Shown here piece after piece: positions 8,040 to 15,498 of a stretch of 41,874 nt of DNA (position 1 is the first letter of the stretch; each line of letters starts with the position of its first letter). The position numbers were made by a program, and so were the translations under genes. Source of the stretch: an uncultured Clostridia bacterium. GTDB taxonomy: Bacteria > Bacillota > Clostridia > TANB77 > CAG-465. Location of the stretch: contig CANRQA010000010.1 in the NCBI GenBank assembly GCA_947632635.1, positions 1-41,874 of the forward strand, written 5' to 3'. The notes below the pieces were generated by a model, which did no database searches, had not been told where the DNA came from, and saw only the letters and a program-made list of their open reading frames with translations.

Positions 8040-8693
8040 ATGCAATTAGAAGATTTAAAAGCTGAATATGATAAATTACAAATAAAGTATGGGGCAAAGG
8101 AATTAACATCTATATACAATGGAGGATGTACTCAAAATCCACATATTTGTTTTGTTTTTATGAATCCTACAGGTAGAAATGTTGCATCAGATCCTAATTG
8201 GAAAGGCAGAAGGTCACCATGGATAGGAACTAAAAATATATGGAAATTATTTTATAGACTAGGACTACTTGATGAAAAAATATATGAGAATATTATGGAG
8301 AAAAAACCTCAAGAATGGAATGAAGAATTTGCAGATTTAGTTTATGCTAATGTAGAAAAAAATAAATACTTTATAACTAATTTAGGAAAATGTACTCAAG
8401 TAGATGCAAGAGTACTACCTAATTTTGTTTATAATGAATATTTAGATTTATTATACAAAGAAATAGAAATAATTAATCCAAAGATAATTATAACATTAGG
8501 TAATCAAGTTAGTTCTATTGTATTAAATAAAAATATATCTGTATCACAATGTAGAAAACAAAGTTTTTTGAAGAAAATAGAAGGAAAAGAATATAAAGTA
8601 TATCCTGTTTATTATCCAATTGGAAATGGAATGATGAATATAGAAAAAGCAATAGAAGATATTAAATTTATAATAGAAATTAATAAAAAATAG
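8040..8693 (+). CDS. Uracil-DNA glycosylase superfamily protein
   Basis: The 217-residue protein has the fold markers of the UDG superfamily: FVFMNPTGRN (37-46) in place of the water-activating motif, YFITNLGKCTQ, the core strand PKIIITLGNQVSS, and YYPIGNGMMN near the end, where a His-Pro-Ser type motif is expected. The motifs fit the family 4/SMUG-like group better than Ung, but the catalytic residues are not certain. It shares a probable operon with the Ham1-like gene, which fits removal of non-canonical bases. Confidence 0.72.
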   Translation: MQLEDLKAEYDKLQIKYGAKELTSIYNGGCTQNPHICFVFMNPTGRNVASDPNWKGRRSPWIGTKNIWKLFYRLGLLDEKIYENIMEKKPQEWNEEFADLVYANVEKNKYFITNLGKCTQVDARVLPNFVYNEYLDLLYKEIEIINPKIIITLGNQVSSIVLNKNISVSQCRKQSFLKKIEGKEYKVYPVYYPIGNGMMNIEKAIEDIKFIIEINKK

Positions 8694-8703
8694 GAGATTG
8701 ATA

Positions 8704-9298
8704 TTGAATAATGTAGAAAATTTAAAAGATTTGATTATATATCAAAGTCAAAATAATGAAAATATATTGTAGAAGTTTTGTATAATGAAGAAGATTTTTG
8801 GCATAAACAAAAGTCAATGTCTAAATTATTTAATGTCTCTGAAAATAATATAACATATCATTTACAAAATATATTTAAAACTGAAGAATTAGAAGAAAAT
8901 TGAACTACTCAAAAAATTAGAGTAGTTCAAAAAGAAGGAAATAAGAATGTTTCAAGAGAAGTGACTTTTTTCAGTTTAGATGCAATTATAGCAGTTGGAT
9001 ATAGAATAAATTCAAAAGAGGCAACTGATTTTAGAATTTGGGCAACGAAAACATTAAAAGAATATATAAAAAAAGTTTTGTGCTTAATAGTGAAATGCTA
9101 AAAAATGGGCTTAAATTCGGAAAAGATTACTTTGATGAGTTATTAGTTAAGATAAAAGAAATTAGAGCAAGCGAAAGAGGATTTTATCAAAAAATAACTG
9201 ATATATACAGAGAATGTAGTTTTGATTATGACAAAAATAGCAAAACAACGCTATTTAAGGGAGGTGAAATGTTAGTTAATCTAACAGCAAAAACATGA
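8704..9298 (+). pseudogene. RhuM family gene, multiply disrupted
   Basis: Starting at a TTG (8704) after AGGAG, the frames piece together a RhuM protein: LKDLIIYQSQNNEN, then VLYNEEDFWHKQ and MSKLFNVSENNITYHL, then SLDAIIAVGYRINSKEATDF and RIWATKTLKEYI, then KDYFDELLVKIKEIRASERG. Lesions are a one-base loss near 8767, a TGA at 8901 where Ser is expected, and a shift in the seven-A run at 9068-9074. The C-terminal part is missing. It is decayed accessory DNA. Its last 30 bases form a nine-codon reading frame ending in the start codon of the next gene. Confidence 0.82.
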
Positions 9299-10689
9299 AA
9301 AAGGAAAATGAAACTATTGAAATTAAAAGTAATAAAGGTAAGATAATAATTGTTATAGTTATAACTTTAGTAGTTATAGTAGCATTAGTTTTATCAATTA
9401 TATTTAAAAATTTACCACATAAAATAGAAGACATGGATAGATATGAAATAGAAGTTGTAAGAAAAGGAGATTTAGTTCAATATGCTAATACTTGGCTAAC
9501 TTATTATTTTGAACAATGCAAAACTACAGAAAATGAGGATAATAAACAAATAAAATCTTTCAAAATAGATAAAATAAAGAAAATAAGTGAAACAAGTAGA
9601 ATAGTAAGAGTAGTTATGGAAATAGTTCCAAAAACTATAGCTGACTCTTATTGGGAAACTATAGGCAAGGTTAATAATGATAAGTTAGACTGTGATATGC
9701 TTTTAAAATTTAATATAAATAGTATAGATAATGGAAAAATTAAGGTGGGTTTAGATTCAATAGAAGAAACAACAGAAAGCAAACTCTCTGAATATATGAA
9801 GTTAGGAACAACTGTTAAAACTAATATAAATAGGGCTAGAAATCCTGTAGTTCCTGAAGGATTTAAAAAAGTAGATACTGATATAGCAAAATGGAATGTA
9901 GAAAAAGGTATAGTAACAGATTATGATAAAGGGCTTGTTATTGAAGATGAAAAAGGTAATCAATTTGTATGGGTACCAGTTGATCGTGAAATATCAACTT
10001 ATGCTATTACAGAATTAGAAGAAGATACATGGAATGATGAGCTACCAACAGGAATAAAAAATGAAAGTGATCAAATAAAAAAATATGGAGGCTTTTATAT
10101 AGCAAGATATGAGGCAGGAGTTCCTGAAGATATGCAAGGAAACAATACAAATATATCGAACATGACAAATAATAAATTGGGAATTCCGGTAAGTAAAAAA
10201 GGTGTTAGACCTTGGAATTGTATAGAATATAAAAAAGCAAAGCAGAATGCAGAAAGTATGTATAATACTGATAAATTAAAAAGTGGACTTGTTACTTATG
10301 ATCAGTATAATACTATATTAAATTGGTTAGAAAATACACAAAATAACGGGAATAGCTATAATTTATCAAGTAATACTTTTACGGGTCTTTATTCAAAAGA
10401 TAATGGAAAAAATTATGAATATGCTGAAAATTTGGAAATAAATGATATTAATCTTGATAAAGGAAATGTAAATAGAAATATAATATTTTCATGTGGTATA
10501 CTACAAACACGTGAAACAAATAATATATACGATTTGTTTAGTAATTTATATGAATTAATAACAAGATATGGAAAAGGATATTGTGATATAGTCGGTGGAA
10601 CATATAATGATATATACTCATCAAAAAAACTTAAGTATACCTCTCCACAATACAATATAGGATTTAGAGTAGTTTTGTATATGATATAA
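9295..10689 (+). CDS. Membrane-anchored protein with FGE/sulfatase-modifying-factor-like domain
   Basis: The 464-residue protein has a basic N-terminus and one membrane segment (about 17-37), then an extracellular domain. From about residue 187 it reads NPVVPEGFKKVDT, GNQFVWVPVD and GGFYIARYEAGVPED, and it ends NIGFRVVLYM. These are hallmarks of the C-type-lectin-like FGE domain seen in many Clostridia surface proteins. Catalytic FGE cysteines are not evident, so a binding role is more likely than sulfatase activation. The ATG overlaps a TGA (ATGA), and the nearest strong ribosome site, GGGAGGTG at about 9259, serves ATG 9269, suggesting coupled translation from the RhuM relic. Confidence 0.7.
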   Translation: MKKENETIEIKSNKGKIIIVIVITLVVIVALVLSIIFKNLPHKIEDMDRYEIEVVRKGDLVQYANTWLTYYFEQCKTTENEDNKQIKSFKIDKIKKISETSRIVRVVMEIVPKTIADSYWETIGKVNNDKLDCDMLLKFNINSIDNGKIKVGLDSIEETTESKLSEYMKLGTTVKTNINRARNPVVPEGFKKVDTDIAKWNVEKGIVTDYDKGLVIEDEKGNQFVWVPVDREISTYAITELEEDTWNDELPTGIKNESDQIKKYGGFYIARYEAGVPEDMQGNNTNISNMTNNKLGIPVSKKGVRPWNCIEYKKAKQNAESMYNTDKLKSGLVTYDQYNTILNWLENTQNNGNSYNLSSNTFTGLYSKDNGKNYEYAENLEINDINLDKGNVNRNIIFSCGILQTRETNNIYDLFSNLYELITRYGKGYCDIVGGTYNDIYSSKKLKYTSPQYNIGFRVVLYMI

Positions 10690-10700
10690 TGGAAAATACT

Positions 10701-10729
10701 CTAATAAAATAATAGTAAGTTGTAGAGGA
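10701..10729 (+). repeat. Dispersed intergenic repeat, copy D (right half)
   Basis: AATAAAATAATAGTAAGTTG followed by TAGAGG. It matches the right half of copies A and C and supplies the ribosome site of the methyltransferase gene. ATGGAAAATACTC upstream resembles the sequence before copy C. Confidence 0.45.
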
Positions 10730-10741
10730 GATTATAGTATT

Positions 10742-11500
10742 ATGAATAATGAATTAAAATTTTATAATGAAATAAAAAATTGGGATTTTAGTAAAATAAA
10801 ATATACAGAAGAATCATTAACAAATTGGGATATATATGCTCTTTTAAATGAGAAAGCAACTAAAAATTCATACATTTTAGATTTAGGTACAGGTGGTGGA
10901 GAAAAATTATTAGAGAATTTTCCAGAAGTAAAAAAGATTGTAGGGACAGATTTATCACCAGAAATGATAAAAACAGCAAAAATTAATTTAGAAAAATCGA
11001 AAAGAAAAAATATTGAATTTAGAGTTATGGATAATTTAAACATGAATGTAGAAGATGATTCATTTGACATAGTTGTTGCAAGACATACATGCATAAATGC
11101 AAAGCAAATTTATAAGTGCTTAAAAAAAGGTGGCATTCTTTTGTTAAGAGGTGTAGACAAATTAGATTGTTTTGAGTTAAAGAAAATGTATGGTAAAGGA
11201 CAAGCATATAATGATATAAAACCAATAAGCCAAATCGACTATGAAAATATTCTTGATGTAGGCTTTAAAAATGTTGAATTAGTACCAATACATATAAGAG
11301 AATATTATAAAACGAAAAATGATTTTATTGCTCTTTTACTCAAGACACCTATATTGCAAGATTTTTCTGAGATAAGTACAGCTGGAAACTTAAATGAAAA
11401 ATTAGATTTTTCAATAATAGATAATTATATAAATAGTCATAAAACAGATAAAGGTATTTTATTAATAAGGAGATATTATGGAATAGTTGCCAATAAATAG
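10742..11500 (+). CDS. Class I SAM-dependent methyltransferase
   Basis: The 252-residue protein has the SAM-binding motif I ILDLGTGGGEKLL (45-57), motif II IVGTDLSPEMIKTAK, and a post-motif segment DDSFDIVVARHTCINAKQIY. It looks like the Methyltransf_11 type, which act on small molecules. The C-terminal quarter carries no recognisable acceptor domain. GAGGAG precedes the ATG. It has no operon partner, so the substrate is open. Confidence 0.88.
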   Translation: MNNELKFYNEIKNWDFSKIKYTEESLTNWDIYALLNEKATKNSYILDLGTGGGEKLLENFPEVKKIVGTDLSPEMIKTAKINLEKSKRKNIEFRVMDNLNMNVEDDSFDIVVARHTCINAKQIYKCLKKGGILLLRGVDKLDCFELKKMYGKGQAYNDIKPISQIDYENILDVGFKNVELVPIHIREYYKTKNDFIALLLKTPILQDFSEISTAGNLNEKLDFSIIDNYINSHKTDKGILLIRRYYGIVANK

Positions 11501-11838
11501 GATAAGAATATAATAAATATTATAGCCACAATTTACAGTTTGTTGAGGAAAGTATTTAAAAAAAGAAAGTAATAATAGTATCAGTAATTTTTGTTTTATT
11601 TGTTTGTTAAAAGGTTGATGCATATAGAATAAATAAAAAGAAAAAAGAAAAAGAATATTATTAAGTAAATAAAATTTGTTTTTTTTGATTAGTAAAAATT
11701 CGTTAAAAAATATATGATAAAATAAAAAGGTAATTTTATGTTAATGCAAGAAATGAAATTATAATATTAAAAGAGTGTAAATATAAAAAAGTATATAACC
11801 ATATTTAAAAAATGGGAAGAGATAATTTGATTTAAAAG
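11501..11838. other. Gene-free A+T-rich stretch
   Basis: No intact gene is seen. A short frame near 11565-11660, VIIVSVIFVLFVC, then a stop and KVDAYRINKKKKEKE, resembles a broken small membrane protein. ACAATTTACAGTTTGTTGAGG at about 11528 is a degraded form of the dispersed repeat. Confidence 0.3.
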
Positions 11839-11867
11839 TTGAAAAGCAAATTAAGTAGTGCTATAAT
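11839..11867 (+). promoter_or_regulatory. Sigma-A type promoter
   Basis: TTGAAA (11839-11844), 17 bp, TATAAT (11862-11867), about 75 bases before the GPP34-like gene. Confidence 0.65.
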
Positions 11868-11943
11868 TATGTTAAAAGGAGAAATTTAAAAAATACATAA
11901 CAAGATGTATTAAGTTAAATTGTAAAAAAAGGAGTAGTGAGTT

Positions 11944-12615
11944 ATGAATAATGTAAATATTACAGAAAAATATGCTTTATGCATGTTAAAAGAAAAAAAG
12001 ACTTTACATGAAAAGGAACTATCACCATATTTAATAGTATCAATGATTGTAGAAATGATGTTAGAGGGAGATTTAGAAATTACAGATAATAATAAGGTAA
12101 TACTTAATAATAGAGTACCAACAGCAAGTTATAATCAAAGATTATATGACAGTATAAAGGATATGAAAAAAGAAGAAATACCTTTAAAATATGTATTAAA
12201 GGCTATTTGTTATACTTTATCAAATAAAAAATTAAAAAGTATTATTAGTGTATTGAAAGAAAAAATGGTAGAAGATGAACTTATTACTTTAGAAACTAAA
12301 AAAGGTATAATTGGTAATAAAGAAGTAATAAAAATAAATGAGGAATGCTTTACTAATATTATAAATGAAGTAAAAATAGAATTCTTAGAAAAAGGTACTT
12401 TAACTGAAGATTTAATTTTGTTAGCCTCTTTATTAGATTCAACTAAATTTTTGAAAAATATATTTAGTAAATACGAAAAAGAAAAAGTCGGTAATATATT
12501 AAATGAATTAAAAGATACAGAAATTGCAAAGAAAATAAAGGTAGCTCAAGCTGCAATTCGTGAAATGTCTGCTTTAGTAGCTGCTATGATGATAAATGCG
12601 GCAGGGGTACATTAA
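11944..12615 (+). CDS. Probable GPP34 (GOLPH3-like) family protein
   Basis: The 223-residue, mainly helical, soluble protein opens with NITEKYALCMLKEKK and LIVSMIVEMMLEGDLEI, followed by VILNNRVP and later DLILLASLLDSTKFLKNIF. This order (helix, small wing, then LLxSLLxxxxL) resembles bacterial GPP34-domain proteins, which relate to the phosphoinositide-binding GOLPH3. The function in bacteria is unknown. AAGGAGTAGTGAG precedes the ATG. It stands alone with its own promoter and terminator. The family call is tentative. Confidence 0.6.
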   Translation: MNNVNITEKYALCMLKEKKTLHEKELSPYLIVSMIVEMMLEGDLEITDNNKVILNNRVPTASYNQRLYDSIKDMKKEEIPLKYVLKAICYTLSNKKLKSIISVLKEKMVEDELITLETKKGIIGNKEVIKINEECFTNIINEVKIEFLEKGTLTEDLILLASLLDSTKFLKNIFSKYEKEKVGNILNELKDTEIAKKIKVAQAAIREMSALVAAMMINAAGVH

Positions 12616-12665
12616 GTATAAATCAAATATAACTAAATTATAATTTTAGATAAAGTGATATAAAT

Positions 12666-12709
12666 AAAGTAAGTGGTATATTTACAATCACTTACTTTTT
12701 TGCTATAAT
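12666..12709 (+). repeat. Hairpin/-10 cassette, copy 2
   Basis: AAAGTAAGTG (12666-12675) pairs with CACTTACTTT (12689-12698), then T to 12701 and TATAAT (12704-12709). It ends the GPP34-like transcript and places a -10 just before the YjbR-EVE gene. Confidence 0.7.
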
Positions 12710-12755
12710 TTAGTAGCTGTTATAGGTAAAAAATAATTAATTTTAGGAGAAAGAT

Positions 12756-13799
12756 ATGAATATAGAGCAAGAAATATTTAAGAAAAGTATAGTAGATTTT
12801 AATAAACTAACAAAATTTGGGTTTTATAAACAAAATGATTTATATATTTACACAAAAAATATAATGAATAATACCTTTAGAATAGAAATAAAAATTGATT
12901 TAAAAGGAACAGCAAAAGGGAAAATAATTGATTTATCATTTGGAGATGAATATACAAATTTTCGTATTGAAGAAAGTACAGGCTCTTTTGTAGGTGCGGT
13001 AAGAGAAGAATTTGTAAATACATTAAAAGAAATAAAAGAAAAATGCTATATAAGTAAATATTTTTCCTTTGAACAGTCAAATAGAATAACCAGCTTAATT
13101 AAAGAAAAATATAATAATGAACCAGAATTTGAGTGGGAGAAATTTCCTGATTATGCTACTTTTAGAAATGAAAACAGTAAAAAATGGTATGCAATTATAA
13201 TGAACATAGACAAAAATAAATTAGATAGTAAATGTAGTGGTAAAGTTGAGATAATAAATGTAAAATTAGAGCCTGATGAAATTTTAAATTTATTAAATAA
13301 AAAAGGTTTTTATAAAGCGTATCATATGAATAAAAAATCGTGGGTTACAATTATTTTAGATGATACATTATCTGATAAGGAAATAATAAATTTAATAGAC
13401 AAAAGTTATTCATATACAGTTAAAGGGAAAAATAATAACAATGAATGGATTATACCTGCAAATCCTAAATATTTTGATATAGAAAAAGCATTAAAAGAAA
13501 ATAAAACTATACTTTGGAAGCAAAGCACTGATATAAAGGCAAATGATATTATTTATTTATACGTTGCCAGCCCGTATTCTTCTATAATGTATAAATTTAA
13601 AGTATTAGAACCAAATATAGAATATGAATATAAAGATAAAAACTTAAAAATGAAAAAAGTTATGAAGATGAGTTTAATAGAAAAATATAAAAAAGGGAAA
13701 TATTCATTTAATAAACTAAAAGAATATGGTATAAATGCTGTAAGAGGTCCTAGATATATGCCATTAGACTTAAGTAAATACATAAATGATAAGATGTAA
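12756..13799 (+). CDS. MmcQ/YjbR domain protein with C-terminal EVE-like domain
   Basis: The 347-residue protein has three parts. Residues 1-105 begin DFNKLTKFGFYKQNDLYIY and resemble the N-terminal module often linked to YjbR. Residues about 115-215 form a YjbR fold: FPDYATFRNENSKKWYAIIM, then LKPDEIL-like LEPDEILNLL and SWVTIILDDTLSD, ending LIDKSYSYT. Residues about 227-345 look like an EVE/PUA domain: WIIPANPKYFDIEKAL, ILWKQSTDIKANDIIYLYVA and MYKFKVLEPN. EVE domains bind modified bases in DNA or RNA, so a role in sensing modified nucleic acid is plausible but inferred. AGGAG precedes the ATG. Confidence 0.75.
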   Translation: MNIEQEIFKKSIVDFNKLTKFGFYKQNDLYIYTKNIMNNTFRIEIKIDLKGTAKGKIIDLSFGDEYTNFRIEESTGSFVGAVREEFVNTLKEIKEKCYISKYFSFEQSNRITSLIKEKYNNEPEFEWEKFPDYATFRNENSKKWYAIIMNIDKNKLDSKCSGKVEIINVKLEPDEILNLLNKKGFYKAYHMNKKSWVTIILDDTLSDKEIINLIDKSYSYTVKGKNNNNEWIIPANPKYFDIEKALKENKTILWKQSTDIKANDIIYLYVASPYSSIMYKFKVLEPNIEYEYKDKNLKMKKVMKMSLIEKYKKGKYSFNKLKEYGINAVRGPRYMPLDLSKYINDKM

Positions 13800-13878
13800 A
13801 TATACAAAAATGAAAAAAATAGTATTGATTATTAATTAGTAAAATGGTATAATTCTAATTGTTATTAAATACGAAACG

Positions 13879-13951
13879 ACACATGTAGAGCAATATGCTC
13901 GTAAATCTGATTACGGTACAAAATGCTTGTAACAGATTACATGTGTTTTTT
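13879..13951 (+). ncRNA. Three-way-junction leader RNA ending in a terminator
   Basis: ACACATGTA (13879-13887) pairs with TACATGTGT (13938-13946), followed by six T in total. Inside are a hairpin GAGCA-ATA-TGCTC (13888-13900) and a long arm AATCTG...CAGATT (13904-13909, 13933-13938) extended by TTAC/GTAA. It lies 29 bases before the DUF2798-like start, so it could be an attenuator or riboswitch-like control element. It does not match a riboswitch class I know. A plain terminator of an unseen RNA is the alternative. Confidence 0.55.
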
Positions 13952-13979
13952 GTGCGCAAAAAAAGAAAGGAGAAAAGTT

Positions 13980-14528
13980 ATGCCACAGACAAAGTTTCAA
14001 AGATTAATGTTTGCTTTAATTACTGTAATTATTACAGTACCATGTTTTGTTTTTTATTGTTCATCTTATGAGGCGGGAGGATTTAATGTAGAGGTTATAA
14101 AAAACTCATTAATTTTTATACCTATTGAATTTGTACTTGCTTATTTATCTGAAATATTTATTGGAAGCCCATTATCTGTAAAACTAGCATTAAAAGCAAT
14201 TGACCCTCAAAAAAATGACCATATGATAGTGGAAACAGCAATAATATGTGCAACAGTTGGAATTATGTGTCCATTAATGAGTTTCTTTGCAACAATTTTA
14301 TATAATGGAATTATAGGCGTTGCAATAAATGGTGCACCACTTAATGATTTTATTATTAACTTTATACCATATTGGTTACAAAAAGTAGTGTTAAATTTCC
14401 CATTTGCGTTACTTTCACAATTATTCTTTATTCAGCCATTAACAAGAACAATATTTAGATTAATTTTTGAAAGAAGTAAAAGCAAAAATGAAGAATTAGA
14501 GTTAGAAACAGAATTAAATAATATATGA
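13980..14528 (+). CDS. DUF2798-like integral membrane protein
   Basis: The 182-residue protein has four hydrophobic segments in two similar halves: about 8-30, 43-62, 80-110 and 125-158. Each half carries a VP/PL-containing helix as in DUF2798 proteins: LMFALITVIITVPCFVF, and later ICATVGIMCPLMSFFATIL. The function is unknown. The ATG at 13980 is chosen because AAAGGAG precedes it. An in-frame ATG at 13923 lies inside the terminator-like RNA and is rejected. The structured leader just upstream may control expression. Confidence 0.7.
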   Translation: MPQTKFQRLMFALITVIITVPCFVFYCSSYEAGGFNVEVIKNSLIFIPIEFVLAYLSEIFIGSPLSVKLALKAIDPQKNDHMIVETAIICATVGIMCPLMSFFATILYNGIIGVAINGAPLNDFIINFIPYWLQKVVLNFPFALLSQLFFIQPLTRTIFRLIFERSKSKNEELELETELNNI

Positions 14529-14545
14529 TATAATCTAATTTATAG

Positions 14546-14588
14546 AAGTAGGTGATATATTTACAATCACTTACTTTTTTGTTATAAT
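14546..14588 (+). repeat. Hairpin/-10 cassette, copy 3
   Basis: AAGTAGGTG (14546-14554) pairs with CACTTACTT (14568-14576), T to 14580, then TATAAT (14583-14588). The loop region matches copy 2 closely, and AATAGTGATTTTAGGAGG after it resembles AATAGCGATTTTAAGGAGG before the gene at 6508. Confidence 0.7.
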
Positions 14589-14619
14589 TTAGAAAATAGT
14601 GATTTTAGGAGGTGGTCAT

Positions 14620-15087
14620 ATGAAGATAAAAATAGATAATGAAAATGAATTATACAATTCATTTGATAAATTTGATGAAACATTAAGTGAAGATTTAATA
14701 TCTTATATAAATAATAAAGAAGAAATTGCTTCTATAAAAGAAAAAGAAGATATAGAAATAATATCTTTAGTTAAAATAGATGAAAATAAATTTAAAAATG
14801 CTTTTTATAAATATTGTAACGAACAATTAATATTAATAAATAGAAAGCAAAAAATAAATAGAACAAAACAAATTTGGCTATTAATTATAGGAATATTATT
14901 TATAATATTTTCAATTACATTAACAGACAGGATTAATGTTATAATTTTAGAAATCATTTCAACTATTGGCTCTTTTTCAATATGGGAGTCCGCAAATAGT
15001 TGGCTATTGCAAAGCAAAACATTAAAATTTAGTAAATTAAGAATTGTAAAATTAAAAAATAGTGAAGTAAGATTTATAAATAATTAG
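14620..15087 (+). CDS. Small protein with two membrane segments, unknown function
   Basis: The 155-residue protein has an acidic N-terminal cytoplasmic part (about 1-85) and two close hydrophobic segments (about 93-110 and 114-132), then a short basic tail. No family is recognised. The ATG at 14620 follows GGAGGTGG directly; the earlier in-frame start at 14599 lies upstream of that site. Expression probably comes from the -10 in the preceding cassette. Confidence 0.62.
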   Translation: MKIKIDNENELYNSFDKFDETLSEDLISYINNKEEIASIKEKEDIEIISLVKIDENKFKNAFYKYCNEQLILINRKQKINRTKQIWLLIIGILFIIFSITLTDRINVIILEIISTIGSFSIWESANSWLLQSKTLKFSKLRIVKLKNSEVRFINN

Positions 15088-15139
15088 AATATATTTTTTT
15101 GATGTAACTCATTTAAAATTAAGAATGGAGAGTGGGTGA

Positions 15140-15235
15140 TTATTTAAATATATTTTTAACTCCCTCATCATTAGCAACTTCATATTTGAATCTATTTAAA
15201 GCCTCTCTTGCTTGTGGGTTACTTGATTTTGCCAT
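15140..15235 (-). CDS. Truncated alpha/beta-type small acid-soluble spore protein
   Basis: The 31-residue product, MAKSSNPQAREALNRFKYEV followed by ANDEGVKNIFK, matches the first half of alpha/beta SASPs, including the EVA-ELGV-like region. The conserved second half (the GDLTSR/NG.VGG helix region that binds DNA) is missing because of an early stop. GGAGGTG at 15243-15249 gives a strong ribosome site, so it may still be expressed. It is divergent from spo0A. It is either a decayed gene or a short variant. Confidence 0.72.
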   Translation of the reverse strand: MAKSSNPQAREALNRFKYEVANDEGVKNIFK

Positions 15236-15397
15236 AAAAATTCACCTCCAATATTTTATAAAACAATGTGATATTTTTCACTGTTTTATATTATTAATCT
15301 GTGTTAATATACAAAAAAAATACTGGAAATTTAAGGAATGCACATAATATTGTAAGAAATAATAAAAAAATAAAAATAAAAGTTAAAAAATAGCCAA

Positions 15398-15404
15398 TTC
15401 GACA
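15398..15404 (-). promoter_or_regulatory. Spo0A box (0A box)
   Basis: TTCGACA on the + strand is an exact reverse complement of the TGTCGAA consensus. It lies 31 bp upstream of the spo0A -35 and about 160 bp from the divergent SASP start, so autoregulation of spo0A is the simplest reading. A partial second site (AGTCGAT) follows. Confidence 0.75.
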
Positions 15405-15434
15405 AAAGTCGATGGAAAAAATTGCTAAAATTAC

Positions 15435-15463
15435 TTGATTTTTTTGAATTTTTTATATATAAT
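15435..15463 (+). promoter_or_regulatory. spo0A promoter
   Basis: TTGATT (15435-15440), 17 bp, TATAAT (15458-15463), 35 bases before the start codon. Confidence 0.7.
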
Positions 15464-15498
15464 TGTCTTACGCTCATTAGGTAACACGGGAGGGTTAC

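Noticed and set aside
8901..8903. UGA recoding (non-standard code)
   Set aside because: UGA ends several intact genes here, including dnaX and the DUF2798-like gene, so this TGA is a nonsense mutation in an already broken gene.
9038..9298. Independent 86-residue gene
   Set aside because: Its first residues are out-of-frame RhuM sequence; from KKSFVLNSEM on it is the RhuM continuation after a frameshift.
13879..13951. Purine or preQ1 riboswitch
   Set aside because: A three-way junction is present but the conserved purine core bases and the preQ1 pseudoknot elements are not seen, and the downstream gene is not in those pathways by motif.
15132..15347. 71-codon open frame on the plus strand
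   Set aside because: It is antisense to the SASP-like gene and its ribosome site, and has no ribosome site of its own.
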